NCBI GenBank assembly: GCA_027623585.1
Contig: JAQBVK010000088.1
Span: 1 to 8,888, forward strand
Length of the DNA stretch: 8,888 nucleotides
Source: Planctomycetota bacterium
Lineage (GTDB): Bacteria; Planctomycetota; UBA1135
Reading direction: 5' to 3'
Shown: positions 1 through 7,304 of the stretch, piece after piece
How positions within the stretch are numbered: position 1 is the stretch's first letter
How the letters are laid out: every line of letters starts with the position of its first letter
The notes under the pieces: generated by a model
Told to the model about the DNA's origin: nothing
Database searches by the model: none
What the model saw: the letters and a program-made list of their open reading frames with translations, nothing else
Made by a program: the position numbers and the translations under genes

Positions 1-798
1 GCTGCGCCGGACTTCTTCCAGCGTGGCGACCTGAAGATTGCGCTGGCTTTGTCCGAGCCCGCGCATCCGGCCGTAGAGAACGTCCTGGGGCGCGCCGGCG
101 CGCAGCCCGCGCGCCGCGGCTTCCGCGGCGGACTCTTGCAAGCCCTGCCAGGCGTAGAGGTCGAACAGCGGCAGCCACGCCTCGGCATCCCCGCGCGCCG
201 CAGCCAGTTCGAGCGCGCGCGCGGACGCGTCGGCCGCCGCCGGAATGCCGTCGCCCTCGCGCACGCAGGAGACGGTCCAACTCAGACCCGCGACGCCGAC
301 TTCGCGCAGTTCGGCGTTCTGCCAGGCTTCGCGCTGCGTGTGCTCGTTCCAGGCGCGCATGGCTTCTGCAGCTGCTTCGCGCGGCATCGAAGCGAGGCGG
401 AGCGCGCGCGCGCGCCCGACGCGCGCGTCACGACGCTGTGGCGCAAGGTCGAGCGCCGTGTCGTAAGCGGCTGCCGCGTCCTCGGGTAGGTGAGCCAGCG
501 TTCGCCCGACGGCCAACTCTCCATCGAAGAGCGCGAGCGTGGTCTCTGCGTAGAGCACCCAGAAATCGACGTCCTCCCGGTAGGAGCCGATCGCGGCGTC
601 CATGCTCGCGAGCGTGGCCCCCAGGCCCTCCGTACGCATCGCACGGAACTCCGCCAACGTAGGATGCGGAGCCTGGTCTGAGCTCGTCTTGGTGGGCTCC
701 GGGTCGGTCGGAAGACCTTGACAAGAACTCAAGAGCGTCAGGATCCCCGCGCAGCCGCAGACGATCCCCAAAAAAAGGCTGCGGAAACCGGCCTCCAT
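1..798 (-). CDS. TPR-like repeat lipoprotein, C-terminus cut by left edge
   Basis: I read an open frame of 266 codons from an ATG at 798..796 on the minus strand to the window edge, with no stop, so the 3' end is missing. The N-terminus is a lipoprotein signal: one Arg, a hydrophobic stretch of about 15 residues, then the lipobox LLSSC with Cys26 as the expected lipidated residue. A short Pro/Thr/Ser-rich linker follows. The rest is Ala-rich and helical, with TPR-like units at about residues 105-147 (AAAAYDTALDLAP, then GRARALRLA) and 189-248 (ARALELAAARGDAEAW). TPR proteins usually scaffold protein contacts; the partner is unknown. An in-frame ATG at 807..805 would add three residues, but it lies inside the TATAAT at 806-811, so I prefer 798. 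Neither start has a Shine-Dalgarno sequence. The gene is divergent from the Ig-like protein gene. Confidence 0.8.
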   Translation of the reverse strand, partial: MEAGFRSLFLGIVCGCAGILTLLSSCQGLPTDPEPTKTSSDQAPHPTLAEFRAMRTEGLGATLASMDAAIGSYREDVDFWVLYAETTLALFDGELAVGRTLAHLPEDAAAAYDTALDLAPQRRDARVGRARALRLASMPREAAAEAMRAWNEHTQREAWQNAELREVGVAGLSWTVSCVREGDGIPAAADASARALELAAARGDAEAWLPLFDLYAWQGLQESAAEAAARGLRAGAPQDVLYGRMRGLGQSQRNLQVATLEEVRRS

Positions 799-805
799 CT
801 GCGTC

Positions 806-812
806 ATTATAG
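806..812 (-). promoter_or_regulatory. -10 element (CTATAAT) for the TPR lipoprotein gene
   Basis: On the minus strand the sequence reads CTATAAT, containing the perfect TATAAT consensus at 811..806. It ends 7 bases before the ATG at 798, so transcription would begin at or next to that codon. I see no good -35 hexamer 16-18 bases upstream. It is one of five copies of the same CTAnAnT heptamer, all placed before gene starts in this window. Confidence 0.55.
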
Positions 813-822
813 GGGTCTAGGA

Positions 823-3726
823 ATGCTCGACTTGCGTCCTCGCACCGCCACACGCACCGCCGCTCGCCTCTTCACCGGGGCTTTGCTCGCGCTTCTGTTG
901 CTCCCGGGAGCAACGTGTTCCACTGGCAACCCCAGCGTGATCTTCGACCCGGAGAACCCGGGCGGCGGCGGCGATGGAGGCGGCGGTGGTACTCCGCCGA
1001 AGCCGGATGGTCCGGCGGCTGCGCCGGTGGACGGCGCGCTCTACGTGGACGGTCGCCCCAGCCTCACGGCGATGGCTCCACGCTCCGGTTCCTTCGGAGT
1101 CGACGTGCTTGCCGTCATCGCCCTCTGGTTCCGCGAGAGTCTGCAACCGGACACGGTCACGCCCCAAACCATGGTGTTGCGTCCGGTCGGGATCGGCAAC
1201 TCCGGCGCGGTGCAGGTGGGCTACTCCACCACGTGGCTCGCGGGCAATCGCTGCGTGGTGCTGCAGCCGGGCGTGCCGCTGCTTCCGAACACGCTTTACG
1301 AAGTCGTTGCGAACGACGAGGTGCTGGATCTCGACGGCAAGCGCTTGATCGTGAGTGAAACGGGTGTGCTCGGCAGTTTCCGCACTTCGCCGCAGAGTTC
1401 CGGGCTCGCGCCGCGCGTGCTCGGCTCCTTCCCGCCCTCAGGCGCGATCAACCAACCGAACGACCACTCCGTGATCCTGGTGTTCTCGAAGCCGATGGAC
1501 TTCACCGGCATCTCCTCGGCGGTGCATCTGCGCAACCTCGACGAGGGCGGACTGGCGGACTACGACACTTCGGCCGACGTCGAGTTCCGGCATGCGGGGA
1601 ATCGCGTCTTCGAATTTCCGCACCGCGAAGATGCGAGGGATCTGTTCGCGGAGGTTCGCCTCTCGGTGGATCCGACGCTGACCGATCTCGATTTTTTCCC
1701 GCAACCGCTCGCCGCCGGTCACTTTGCGACGTGGAAGACGCTCGGCTTCGCGCGGCCGTCCATGATCGCCCCCTTCGACGACGATCCGAACGATCCCTTC
1801 GCGCCGGCAATCAACGGCAACAACTTCGACGATTTCCCGGTCGACGTGGTCACCGGCGTAAGCGCACAGTCGAGCGACTTCGTCACGCTGATCGCGCACG
1901 ACGCCTCGTCCGCGAGTAGCCGCCGCGAAACGCGGCTCGCCGGAAGCGGAGCCCCGCGCTTCCGCATGGATCTGTCGGAGAAGGGCGCATCGCTGTTCCC
2001 GTCCGCCACCGAGGTCGTGCTCGCCGCCTTCCTCAAGCGGGGACCGTTCCGCAGCACCGTGCAGGTCGCGCGCACGCCGAGCGGAGAGCCGGCCGTGGTC
2101 ATCGTGGATTCCAATCCGCCGCTACTCACCACCTTCGGACCGCCGGTCGGAACTTTCGGGAGTCAATTCCTCTCCGATGCGCCGGAGTTGCGTCCCTACG
2201 GACGCGCCACCGAAGCCGTCGGTCGCGTGCGCGTGCGCTTCCCGGCCGGGACGACCGCAAAGACCCGCAACGTCTTCGATCCGCCCAGTTCCGGCTTCTT
2301 CGCAGGCCCCGCGTTCACCCTGCCCACGGTGGGGGCCGGCCCTTTCCCCTTCGACGTGCTGCTCACGGACACTGCCGGCAACGCCGCTCCGGTCGCCATT
2401 CCGGCAACCGCCACCTTCCGCGGTTTCGTAGGACCGATTCCGCTCGGGAGCGGAAGCATGAAGGTCTCGGCCTACGATCAGACCACGCTCGCGCCGGTGC
2501 CCAACGCGAAGGTCTACATCGAGACTTTCGGCGGCGGGTCCGAGAGTTCCGGTCTGACCGGATCGGATGGGTCCATCACCTTCACCGGACGCACCGCCGC
2601 TCAGACCGTCACCATCGTGGCCGACGGCCGTCAATCGATCACCGTGGTCGGCGTCGCCGCCACCGAGCTCTCCTTGCCGATGGCGGAAACTGTCGTCGCG
2701 CTTGCGGATCTCGGCGTAGGCATCACCGGCGTCTCGACCGGCATCACCACGGTGTCGGGCAGCCTGCTCGCCGAAGACGATGGCCTCGAGGACGCGGATC
2801 TCGTGCAGACCGTGGATCTGGAGGTCTTCTTCGGTGCCGGCGTCACCGCCCGCTTCCAACGCCCGGGCTGGTTCGCAGCCTTCCACGAAGTGGAATCCTT
2901 CCCTGCGATTGGTTCCTACTTCCGTTTCTTCGCGCTCGATCCCGCCGTGATCACCGAGCCGTCCGCCGGCGGAAATCTGCAGTCTCCGGTGCTTCCGCTC
3001 GGAGAGAGCAGCAATGAAGTGCTCGCCGCAACGGACTTTCAGTACCCGGTCAGCGTGACGCTCGGCGGAGGCTATGACCTGCCCACCGATTCCGCCGGCG
3101 CGATCGCCTTTGCGCGCGTGCCTGGACTCGACCATTTGGCCGCGATCGGCGCGGGCTCCGTGGTCGGCGCCAGCGGAGCAGCCGAAGTCGAAATCGTTCT
3201 GCATGCCGCTGCGGTCGAGGCGGGCGCCACGCCGGGCGAAGTTTTGATTCAGGCCTTCGGCGTCGACGATGACGGCGACTTCGCCCTCGCCCGCGCGGCG
3301 GTCGCGCTCGCCGCCACGCCCGGCACCGCCGCTCTGACTTTCCCTGGCATCCCGGAAGTCACGGGTGCGTGGACGGGCGCTTCCTATCCCTTCACTCGTT
3401 CCTTCACCTCCACTCTCGCGGCGGGGACGGGCTTCTATCGCATCGTGATTCGGGACAACGCGGTGCCGCCCAACAGTTGGAAGCTCTGGATTCCGGCCAC
3501 CTCCGGACTCGGTGGCAGCATGACCCTGCCCACCTTGAAGGATTCTCCTTCCGGCGCCATCGGCACACCGCCTCTGGCGAGCAGCCCCGGCTCCGTCTGG
3601 CGCGCCTTCGCCGAGGCCTATCTCATGCCGGGTTCCTTCTTGGAGATCGGTTTCTTCTGGACCAGCCTGCGGCGGGATTGCACCGGATTCGCGCGCTCCG
3701 TCGTTGGACCGGGCTTGGCCTTCTAG
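823..3726 (+). CDS. Large exported Ig-like (Big_5/SbsA-type) surface protein, probable lipoprotein
   Basis: 967 residues. I chose ATG 823 because it gives a clean signal peptide (Arg-rich n-region, then about 12 hydrophobic residues) and has AGGGG at 811-815, 7 bases upstream; a TTG at 718 would put 35 charged residues in front of the signal. The signal ends LLLLPGATC, making Cys32 a plausible lipidation site, although Gly at -3 and Thr at -1 are not canonical. Then come a Gly-rich linker (47-56), two SbsA-type Ig-like domains (about 79-188 and 197-310; the second has the typical P..G.....N....LVFSKPMD pattern), an Asp/Asn-rich patch (318-341) and a carboxypeptidase-regulatory-like beta domain (about 544-622, with P-V-P-N-A-K-V and G-S-D-G-S-I-T-F). 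The C-terminal 340 residues look beta-rich but I do not recognise them. No catalytic motif is visible. A structural or adhesive role at the cell surface is inference. Confidence 0.85.
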   Translation: MLDLRPRTATRTAARLFTGALLALLLLPGATCSTGNPSVIFDPENPGGGGDGGGGGTPPKPDGPAAAPVDGALYVDGRPSLTAMAPRSGSFGVDVLAVIALWFRESLQPDTVTPQTMVLRPVGIGNSGAVQVGYSTTWLAGNRCVVLQPGVPLLPNTLYEVVANDEVLDLDGKRLIVSETGVLGSFRTSPQSSGLAPRVLGSFPPSGAINQPNDHSVILVFSKPMDFTGISSAVHLRNLDEGGLADYDTSADVEFRHAGNRVFEFPHREDARDLFAEVRLSVDPTLTDLDFFPQPLAAGHFATWKTLGFARPSMIAPFDDDPNDPFAPAINGNNFDDFPVDVVTGVSAQSSDFVTLIAHDASSASSRRETRLAGSGAPRFRMDLSEKGASLFPSATEVVLAAFLKRGPFRSTVQVARTPSGEPAVVIVDSNPPLLTTFGPPVGTFGSQFLSDAPELRPYGRATEAVGRVRVRFPAGTTAKTRNVFDPPSSGFFAGPAFTLPTVGAGPFPFDVLLTDTAGNAAPVAIPATATFRGFVGPIPLGSGSMKVSAYDQTTLAPVPNAKVYIETFGGGSESSGLTGSDGSITFTGRTAAQTVTIVADGRQSITVVGVAATELSLPMAETVVALADLGVGITGVSTGITTVSGSLLAEDDGLEDADLVQTVDLEVFFGAGVTARFQRPGWFAAFHEVESFPAIGSYFRFFALDPAVITEPSAGGNLQSPVLPLGESSNEVLAATDFQYPVSVTLGGGYDLPTDSAGAIAFARVPGLDHLAAIGAGSVVGASGAAEVEIVLHAAAVEAGATPGEVLIQAFGVDDDGDFALARAAVALAATPGTAALTFPGIPEVTGAWTGASYPFTRSFTSTLAAGTGFYRIVIRDNAVPPNSWKLWIPATSGLGGSMTLPTLKDSPSGAIGTPPLASSPGSVWRAFAEAYLMPGSFLEIGFFWTSLRRDCTGFARSVVGPGLAF

Positions 3727-3759
3727 GCCACTGCTGGGAACAGAGGAGCCAGGCCTCCG

Positions 3760-3788
3760 TGGACTGGGGGAGCGCGCGCGGCTACAAT
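3760..3788 (+). promoter_or_regulatory. Promoter of the rpsO-pnp operon
   Basis: TGGACT at 3760-3765 matches the -35 consensus TTGACA at 4 of 6 positions. A 17-base spacer leads to TACAAT at 3783-3788, which matches the -10 consensus at 5 of 6. Transcription would start near 3795, giving a leader of about 83 bases before rpsO. The element lies just after the stop codon of the Ig-like protein gene, where an rpsO promoter is expected. The -10 also fits the CTAnAnT motif shared by other genes here. Confidence 0.6.
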
Positions 3789-3877
3789 CGCCCGACCCTT
3801 TTTCTGGAGTACCTGCTCTGGAAATGGGGCGAAGCGGCTCCGCATCGGGGCCCGAACGACAGGACATCAGGACAGAA

Positions 3878-4147
3878 ATGCCCGTCTCTACTCAACGCAA
3901 AGCTGAAATCGTTCAGGAGTTCGCCCGCGGGGCGAACGACAGTGGATCCGCCGAAGTCCAGATCGCTCTCCTTACGGCGAGCATCAAGGAACTCACGGAG
4001 CACCTGAAAATTCACCGCAAAGACAACGGCACGCGCCGCGGACTGCTTTCGCAAGTCTCGCGCCGCGCTCGGTTGCTGCGCTACCTCCGCAATGTCAACG
4101 CGGCGCGCTACTCAGCACTGGTGAGCCGCTTGGGTTTGCGTGGCTAG
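3878..4147 (+). CDS. rpsO: 30S ribosomal protein S15
   Basis: 89 residues, the usual S15 length. S15 is a primary 16S rRNA-binding protein that binds the central domain of 16S rRNA and nucleates platform assembly. Family hallmarks are visible: the N-terminal helix with QRKAEIVQEFA, the G(S)AEVQIALLT segment at about residues 22-33, the HLKIHRKDNGTRRGLL turn that contacts rRNA at about 43-58, and the basic C-terminal RRARLLRYLRN helix. I chose ATG 3878 because it gives the family-standard N-terminus MPVSTQRK and is preceded by AGGA (3869-3872) 5 bases upstream. An upstream start in the same frame would add unrelated residues. It is followed 153 bases later by pnp, the conserved rpsO-pnp order. 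Confidence 0.97.
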   Translation: MPVSTQRKAEIVQEFARGANDSGSAEVQIALLTASIKELTEHLKIHRKDNGTRRGLLSQVSRRARLLRYLRNVNAARYSALVSRLGLRG

Positions 4148-4158
4148 GAAAGGATCCA

Positions 4159-4191
4159 GCGGGCGCCCCATGCGGCGCCTGCGATCGTTTT
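4159..4191 (+). terminator. Possible attenuator hairpin between rpsO and pnp
   Basis: GCGGGCGCC at 4159-4167 pairs with GGCGCCTGC at 4174-4182 in a 9-bp stem with one G-U pair and a 6-base loop. It is followed, after GATCG, by four Ts at 4188-4191. This is 12 bases past the rpsO stop. The T tract is short and displaced, so partial termination is more likely than a full stop. Known biology: in E. coli a leaky terminator occupies the same position between rpsO and pnp. Confidence 0.5.
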
Positions 4192-4209
4192 CGGCGACCT
4201 GCATCGGGA

Positions 4210-4226
4210 GCCGCCGTGAAGGCGGC
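4210..4226 (+). other. RNA hairpin in the pnp leader
   Basis: GCCGCC at 4210-4215 pairs perfectly with GGCGGC at 4221-4226 around the 5-base loop GTGAA. It is the second of three hairpins between rpsO and pnp. It has no T tract, so it is not a terminator. By analogy with the E. coli pnp leader it could be a processing or stability element. That role is inference. Confidence 0.45.
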
Positions 4227-4230
4227 ATTC

Positions 4231-4248
4231 TTGCCCATTTCTGGGCAA
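4231..4248 (+). other. Second RNA hairpin in the pnp leader
   Basis: TTGCCCA at 4231-4237 pairs perfectly with TGGGCAA at 4242-4248 around the 4-base loop TTTC. It starts 4 bases after the previous hairpin, and the two may stack. About 50 bases of A- and C-rich, apparently unstructured leader then separate it from the pnp start codon. A role in pnp autoregulation is possible by analogy only. Confidence 0.45.
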
Positions 4249-4300
4249 ACAGAAACGCGGAACAAACCAACGCGAATCACAACCTCGCCAAAGAAGCGAA

Positions 4301-6637
4301 ATGACAATCTCGAAAAACAAGAACGTGCGCTCGGTCTCTCGTGAGATCGGAGGACGCACCCTGACCATTGAAACCGGCTGGATCGCCAAGCAAGCCTCGG
4401 CATCCGTGCTCGTCTCCTACGGAGAAACTGCGGTGATTTGCACCGTTGTGGACGGCGGCCCCCGGCTGCTGCCCTTCTTCCCGCTCACGGTGGAATACCG
4501 TGAGAAAACCTACGCCGCCGGCAAGATTCCGGGCGGCTTCTTCAAACGCGAAGGCCGCCTTGACACGCGCGAAGTCCTCGCCTGCCGGCTGACCGACCGC
4601 TCGGTGCGCCCGATGTTCACGGAGGGCTACAAGAACGAAGTCCAACTGATGAACATGGTGCTCTCCTACGACCAGGAGAACGAGCCGGAAGTGCTGGCGA
4701 TGATCGGCTCGATGGCCGTGCTGGCCATGTCCGACATCCCGTGGGAAGGCGTCATGTCTGCGGTCCGGCTCGGCTGGATCGACGGCAACGTGATCGTGAA
4801 CCCCACTTACTCGATCCTTGAGGACGAGGCCAACAAGCTCGACATGATCATGTCCGCGAGCAAAGACGCGGTCTGCATGGTCGAAGCCGGCGCCCGTGAA
4901 CTGCCCGACTCCGAAATCGCGAAGGTGCTCGCCGCCGGCCACGAGGTCTGCCGCGAAATCATCGGCATGGTCGAGGACCTGATCAAGCAGTGCGGCAAGC
5001 CCAAGCGTGCCGTCACCCCGCCGGTCAAGGATCTCGAGACTCCGGCCGCGATCCGCGCCAAGTACGCCGACGCTGACATGCGCAAAGTCCTTCTGACCCA
5101 GGGCAAGTTCGAGCGCTACGCGGCGCTGGCTGCGTTCACCGACAGGTGCGTGGCCGAAATGGCCCCGGCCAGCGAGGACGAGGAGTCCAAAGCCGCCCAG
5201 GACAAGGTACGCAAGGCTGCGGGCGTCGTGCTGAACGGTGTCGAGCGGATCATGACGCTGGAAGGCCAGCGCGTGGACGGCCGCGATCTCAAGACGGTGC
5301 GCCCGATCGAGATCGAGACCGGCTTGTTGCCGCGCACGCACGGCTCCGCGCTGTTCACGCGCGGGGAGACCCAGGCGATCGTCACTGCGACGCTCGGTTC
5401 CGCCGACGACGAGCAGTTCATCGATGGACTGCGCAAGGAGCGGCGCAAGAACCGCTTCATGCTGCACTACAACTTCCCGCCGTACTGCACCGGAGAGGCC
5501 AAGCCGATCCGCGGCACTTCGCGCCGGGAGATCGGCCACGGCGCGCTCGCCGAGCGCGCTCTGCGTTCGATGCTGCCGGACTACGGCGACTTCGCCTACA
5601 CGATCCGGATCGTCTCCGAGATCACCGAATCCAACGGCTCCTCGTCGATGGCTTCGGTGTGCGGCGGTTGCATGGCGATGTTGGACGCCGGAGTGCCGAT
5701 GAAGGCGCCGGTGGCCGGGATCGCGATGGGACTGATCGTCGAAGGAGACAAGTGGGCCGTGCTCACCGACATCCTCGGCTCCGAAGACCACCATGGCGAC
5801 ATGGACTTCAAGGTCGCAGGCACCAAGACCGGCATCACCGCGCTGCAGATGGACATCAAGGTCAAGGGCCTCAAGCCCGAGATGATGGAAGCTGCGCTGA
5901 ATCAGGCGCGCGAAGGTCGGCTGCACATCCTCGGTGAGATGAACAAGTCGATGGCGACGCACCGCGAGCACCTCTCGCCGTACGCGCCGATCAACATGTC
6001 GATCAAGATCCCGGCCGAGAAGATCGGCTTCTTGATCGGACCGAAAGGCGCCAACATCCGCGAGCTGCAGGAAACCTACGGGGTGACCATCGCGGTGCTC
6101 GACGAAGAAGGCACGATCCAGATCAGCGGCACGCCGTGGGAGAAGGTCGAGGCTTGCATCGAGCGGATCAAGCAGCAGACCAAGGTCATCACCGCGGGCG
6201 AGCGCTTCAAGGCGCGCGTCACTTCGGTGAAGGACTTCGGCTGCTTCGTGGATCTGGGCGGTGGCCAGGAGGCGATGGTCCACATCTCCGAACTGGACAT
6301 GGGCCGCGTCGAGACGGTTGAAAGCGTCTGCGTCGAAGGGGACGAAATTGAAGTCGTCGTCGTCGAGGTGGATCCGAAGACCGGCAAGATCCGGGCCAGT
6401 CGCCGGGTGGCGATGCTGCCCGAAGATCAGGTCGCTGACGCGATCGCTGCGGCGAAACGTCCCGCGCGCACCGGCCCGGGTGGCCGTGGCGGCGGCCGGG
6501 ATCGCGGAGATCGTGGAGATCGGGGCGGTCGCGGAGACCGCGACGACCGTCCGCGCTACCGCGACGGGGGAGACCGTGGCTTCGGGGGAGATGGCGAGCG
6601 TCCGCGCAGCCGTCGCCCTGAGCACGCCGGGGAGTAG
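4301..6637 (+). CDS. pnp: Polyribonucleotide nucleotidyltransferase (PNPase)
   Basis: 778 residues; typical PNPases are about 700-720, and the excess is a C-terminal tail. The enzyme degrades RNA 3' to 5' with phosphate, releasing nucleoside diphosphates, and acts as a trimeric ring in mRNA turnover. Domains in order: RNase PH 1 (about 17-146, with FFKREGR at 80-86), the helical PNPase linker (about 150-235), RNase PH 2 (about 324-545, active), KH (about 568-622, GPKG loop at 580-583) and S1 (about 633-703). Active-site residues are intact: the phosphate-binding S447-S449 in SNGSSSMASVCG, and D496, D502 and K504 in EDHHGDMDFK, matching E. coli D486, D492 and K494. Residues 719-778 form an Arg/Gly/Asp-rich low-complexity tail. 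ATG 4301 gives the expected N-terminus; its Shine-Dalgarno is weak (GAAG). It is cotranscribed with rpsO. Confidence 0.98.
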   Translation: MTISKNKNVRSVSREIGGRTLTIETGWIAKQASASVLVSYGETAVICTVVDGGPRLLPFFPLTVEYREKTYAAGKIPGGFFKREGRLDTREVLACRLTDRSVRPMFTEGYKNEVQLMNMVLSYDQENEPEVLAMIGSMAVLAMSDIPWEGVMSAVRLGWIDGNVIVNPTYSILEDEANKLDMIMSASKDAVCMVEAGARELPDSEIAKVLAAGHEVCREIIGMVEDLIKQCGKPKRAVTPPVKDLETPAAIRAKYADADMRKVLLTQGKFERYAALAAFTDRCVAEMAPASEDEESKAAQDKVRKAAGVVLNGVERIMTLEGQRVDGRDLKTVRPIEIETGLLPRTHGSALFTRGETQAIVTATLGSADDEQFIDGLRKERRKNRFMLHYNFPPYCTGEAKPIRGTSRREIGHGALAERALRSMLPDYGDFAYTIRIVSEITESNGSSSMASVCGGCMAMLDAGVPMKAPVAGIAMGLIVEGDKWAVLTDILGSEDHHGDMDFKVAGTKTGITALQMDIKVKGLKPEMMEAALNQAREGRLHILGEMNKSMATHREHLSPYAPINMSIKIPAEKIGFLIGPKGANIRELQETYGVTIAVLDEEGTIQISGTPWEKVEACIERIKQQTKVITAGERFKARVTSVKDFGCFVDLGGGQEAMVHISELDMGRVETVESVCVEGDEIEVVVVEVDPKTGKIRASRRVAMLPEDQVADAIAAAKRPARTGPGGRGGGRDRGDRGDRGGRGDRDDRPRYRDGGDRGFGGDGERPRSRRPEHAGE

Positions 6638-6652
6638 TTCCCTGGAAACGTC

Positions 6653-6690
6653 AGCGCCCCGCAGGACTTGTGCCTGCGGGGCGCTTTCCA
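6653..6690 (+). terminator. Rho-independent terminator of the rpsO-pnp operon
   Basis: AGCGCCCCGCAGG at 6653-6665 pairs perfectly over 13 bp with CCTGCGGGGCGCT at 6673-6685 around a 7-base loop. It ends in TTT and then CCATTCC. It starts 16 bases after the pnp stop. The stem is very strong and the T tract short, as is common in GC-rich genomes. Confidence 0.85.
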
Positions 6691-6837
6691 TTCCTACCGC
6701 TTGTGGTTCAACTCTGGCGCCCGCATTGCCGATAGCGCTGTGATCTGTGAATGATCGAGAATGACGGATATTTTTGGCAAACCATGTTTCTCTGTAGCCG
6801 TTCTAACACTAGACTGGAACCTGGAGTCGGCACTCTC
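6691..6837. promoter_or_regulatory. Intergenic region, relatively AT-rich, upstream of the exported protein
   Basis: These 147 bases between the pnp terminator and the exported-protein start hold no gene that I can support. Positions 6740-6815 are clearly richer in A and T than the rest of the window. A -10-like CTAGACT occurs at 6809-6815, 22 bases before the start codon. I could not find a convincing -35 at the right distance: TTGGCA at 6774-6779 is too far upstream. Confidence 0.4.
6809..6815 (+). promoter_or_regulatory. Putative -10 element (CTAGACT) of the exported-protein gene
   Basis: TAGACT at 6810-6815 matches TATAAT at 4 of 6 positions and fits the CTAnAnT motif found before five genes here. 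It ends 22 bases before the ATG at 6838, leaving room for a short leader that contains GGAG at 6823-6826. No -35 is evident, so the call rests mainly on the repeated motif. Confidence 0.4.
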
Positions 6838-7260
6838 ATGACTCGTACGCTCACGCTCGCCCTCACCCTTTTCGCCCTGTTGCTCCCCGCCGCGCCCAGC
6901 GCGCAGGCGGTGGTCATGGGGGGCGTATCCGCAGAGCAAGACGGCGTGACGCTCGACCAAGACAAGGTGCGCTACGGCGACGGCGCGACCTTTGACGCCA
7001 AGAAGGCGCAGAAGGTCGGCACCGTGCGCTCGACTGAGGTCTACGAGGCGATTCCGGCCTACAAGACGATCAAAAAGGAAGGCGTGGTGGAAGGCACCGC
7101 CCGCTGGCAGCAGTTGATGAAGGAGGCCACCGCGGCGTACAAGGCCGCGTTGAAGATGGTGGCCGGCGACAACAGCTTCGTGCTCATCGTCGAAGAAGGC
7201 GGCATCTCGGGTTACGAGCATGCCAGCGACTGCACTGCTTCGGTGATCGCGGGCCTCTGA
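6838..7260 (+). CDS. Small secreted protein of unknown function (140 aa)
   Basis: I do not recognise the family. The start at ATG 6838 is chosen because it opens a classic Sec signal peptide: MTRT, a hydrophobic core at about residues 5-17, then PSAQA with likely signal peptidase I cleavage after Ala24. GGAG at 6823-6826 lies 11 bases upstream. An earlier in-frame ATG at 6751 would put 29 residues before the signal, among them the CTAGACT element. The mature part is about 116 residues: a polar segment, a Lys-rich amphipathic helical stretch at about 68-108 (EAIPAYKTIKKEG, then RWQQLMKEATAAYKAALKMV), then a beta-like segment SFVLIVEEGG (113-122). The only Cys is C132. It lies between the pnp terminator and the secretin, on the same strand and 44 bases before it. 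A link with secretion is guilt by association only. Confidence 0.82.
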   Translation: MTRTLTLALTLFALLLPAAPSAQAVVMGGVSAEQDGVTLDQDKVRYGDGATFDAKKAQKVGTVRSTEVYEAIPAYKTIKKEGVVEGTARWQQLMKEATAAYKAALKMVAGDNSFVLIVEEGGISGYEHASDCTASVIAGL

Positions 7261-7288
7261 GCGGGGGTTCCGGCCTCCGTTCGCGCCG

Positions 7289-7295
7289 CTAGAGT
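7289..7295 (+). promoter_or_regulatory. Putative -10 element (CTAGAGT) of the secretin gene
   Basis: TAGAGT at 7290-7295 matches TATAAT at 4 of 6 positions and ends 9 bases before the GTG at 7305, predicting a leader of only a few bases or none. There is no good Shine-Dalgarno in between. No clear -35 is present. The TAG inside it is also the in-frame stop that limits upstream extension of the secretin frame. Confidence 0.4.
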
Positions 7296-7304
7296 GAGCG
7301 CCCC

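Noticed and set aside
49..489. A plus-strand frame of 146 codons inside the left-edge region.
   Set aside because: It mirrors the minus-strand lipoprotein in the phase that GC-rich third positions keep open. The minus frame has a lipobox and TPR-like repeats; this one is Arg/Ala-rich with no motif.
718..822. Extending the Ig-like protein to a TTG at 718, with TTGACA at 718-723 read as a -35 box.
   Set aside because: The extension puts 35 charged residues before the signal peptide. No -10 follows TTGACA at 16-18 bases (the sequence there is GGATCC), and the hexamer simply encodes Cys-Gln on the other strand.
961..990. GGC/GGT-rich run as a possible repeat element.
   Set aside because: It is in frame and encodes a Gly-rich linker after the lipid-anchor region. 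There is no array structure beyond low-complexity coding.
2122..3867. An open frame of 581 codons antisense to the Ig-like protein gene.
   Set aside because: It has the same phase relation, antisense position 1 facing sense position 3. The translation is Gly/Arg/Glu-rich with no domain, while the sense frame has a signal peptide and Ig-like domains.
3704..3877. An upstream extension of rpsO by 58 codons.
   Set aside because: S15 is 88-89 residues in nearly all bacteria and the ATG at 3878 gives exactly that. The extension overlaps the previous gene and the rpsO promoter.
4277..6691. An open frame of 804 codons antisense to the whole of pnp.
   Set aside because: Its first codon position pairs with the GC-rich third position of pnp, so stop codons, which all begin with T, are rare there. 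The protein is His/Asp/Arg-rich with no recognisable motif. pnp itself is unmistakable.
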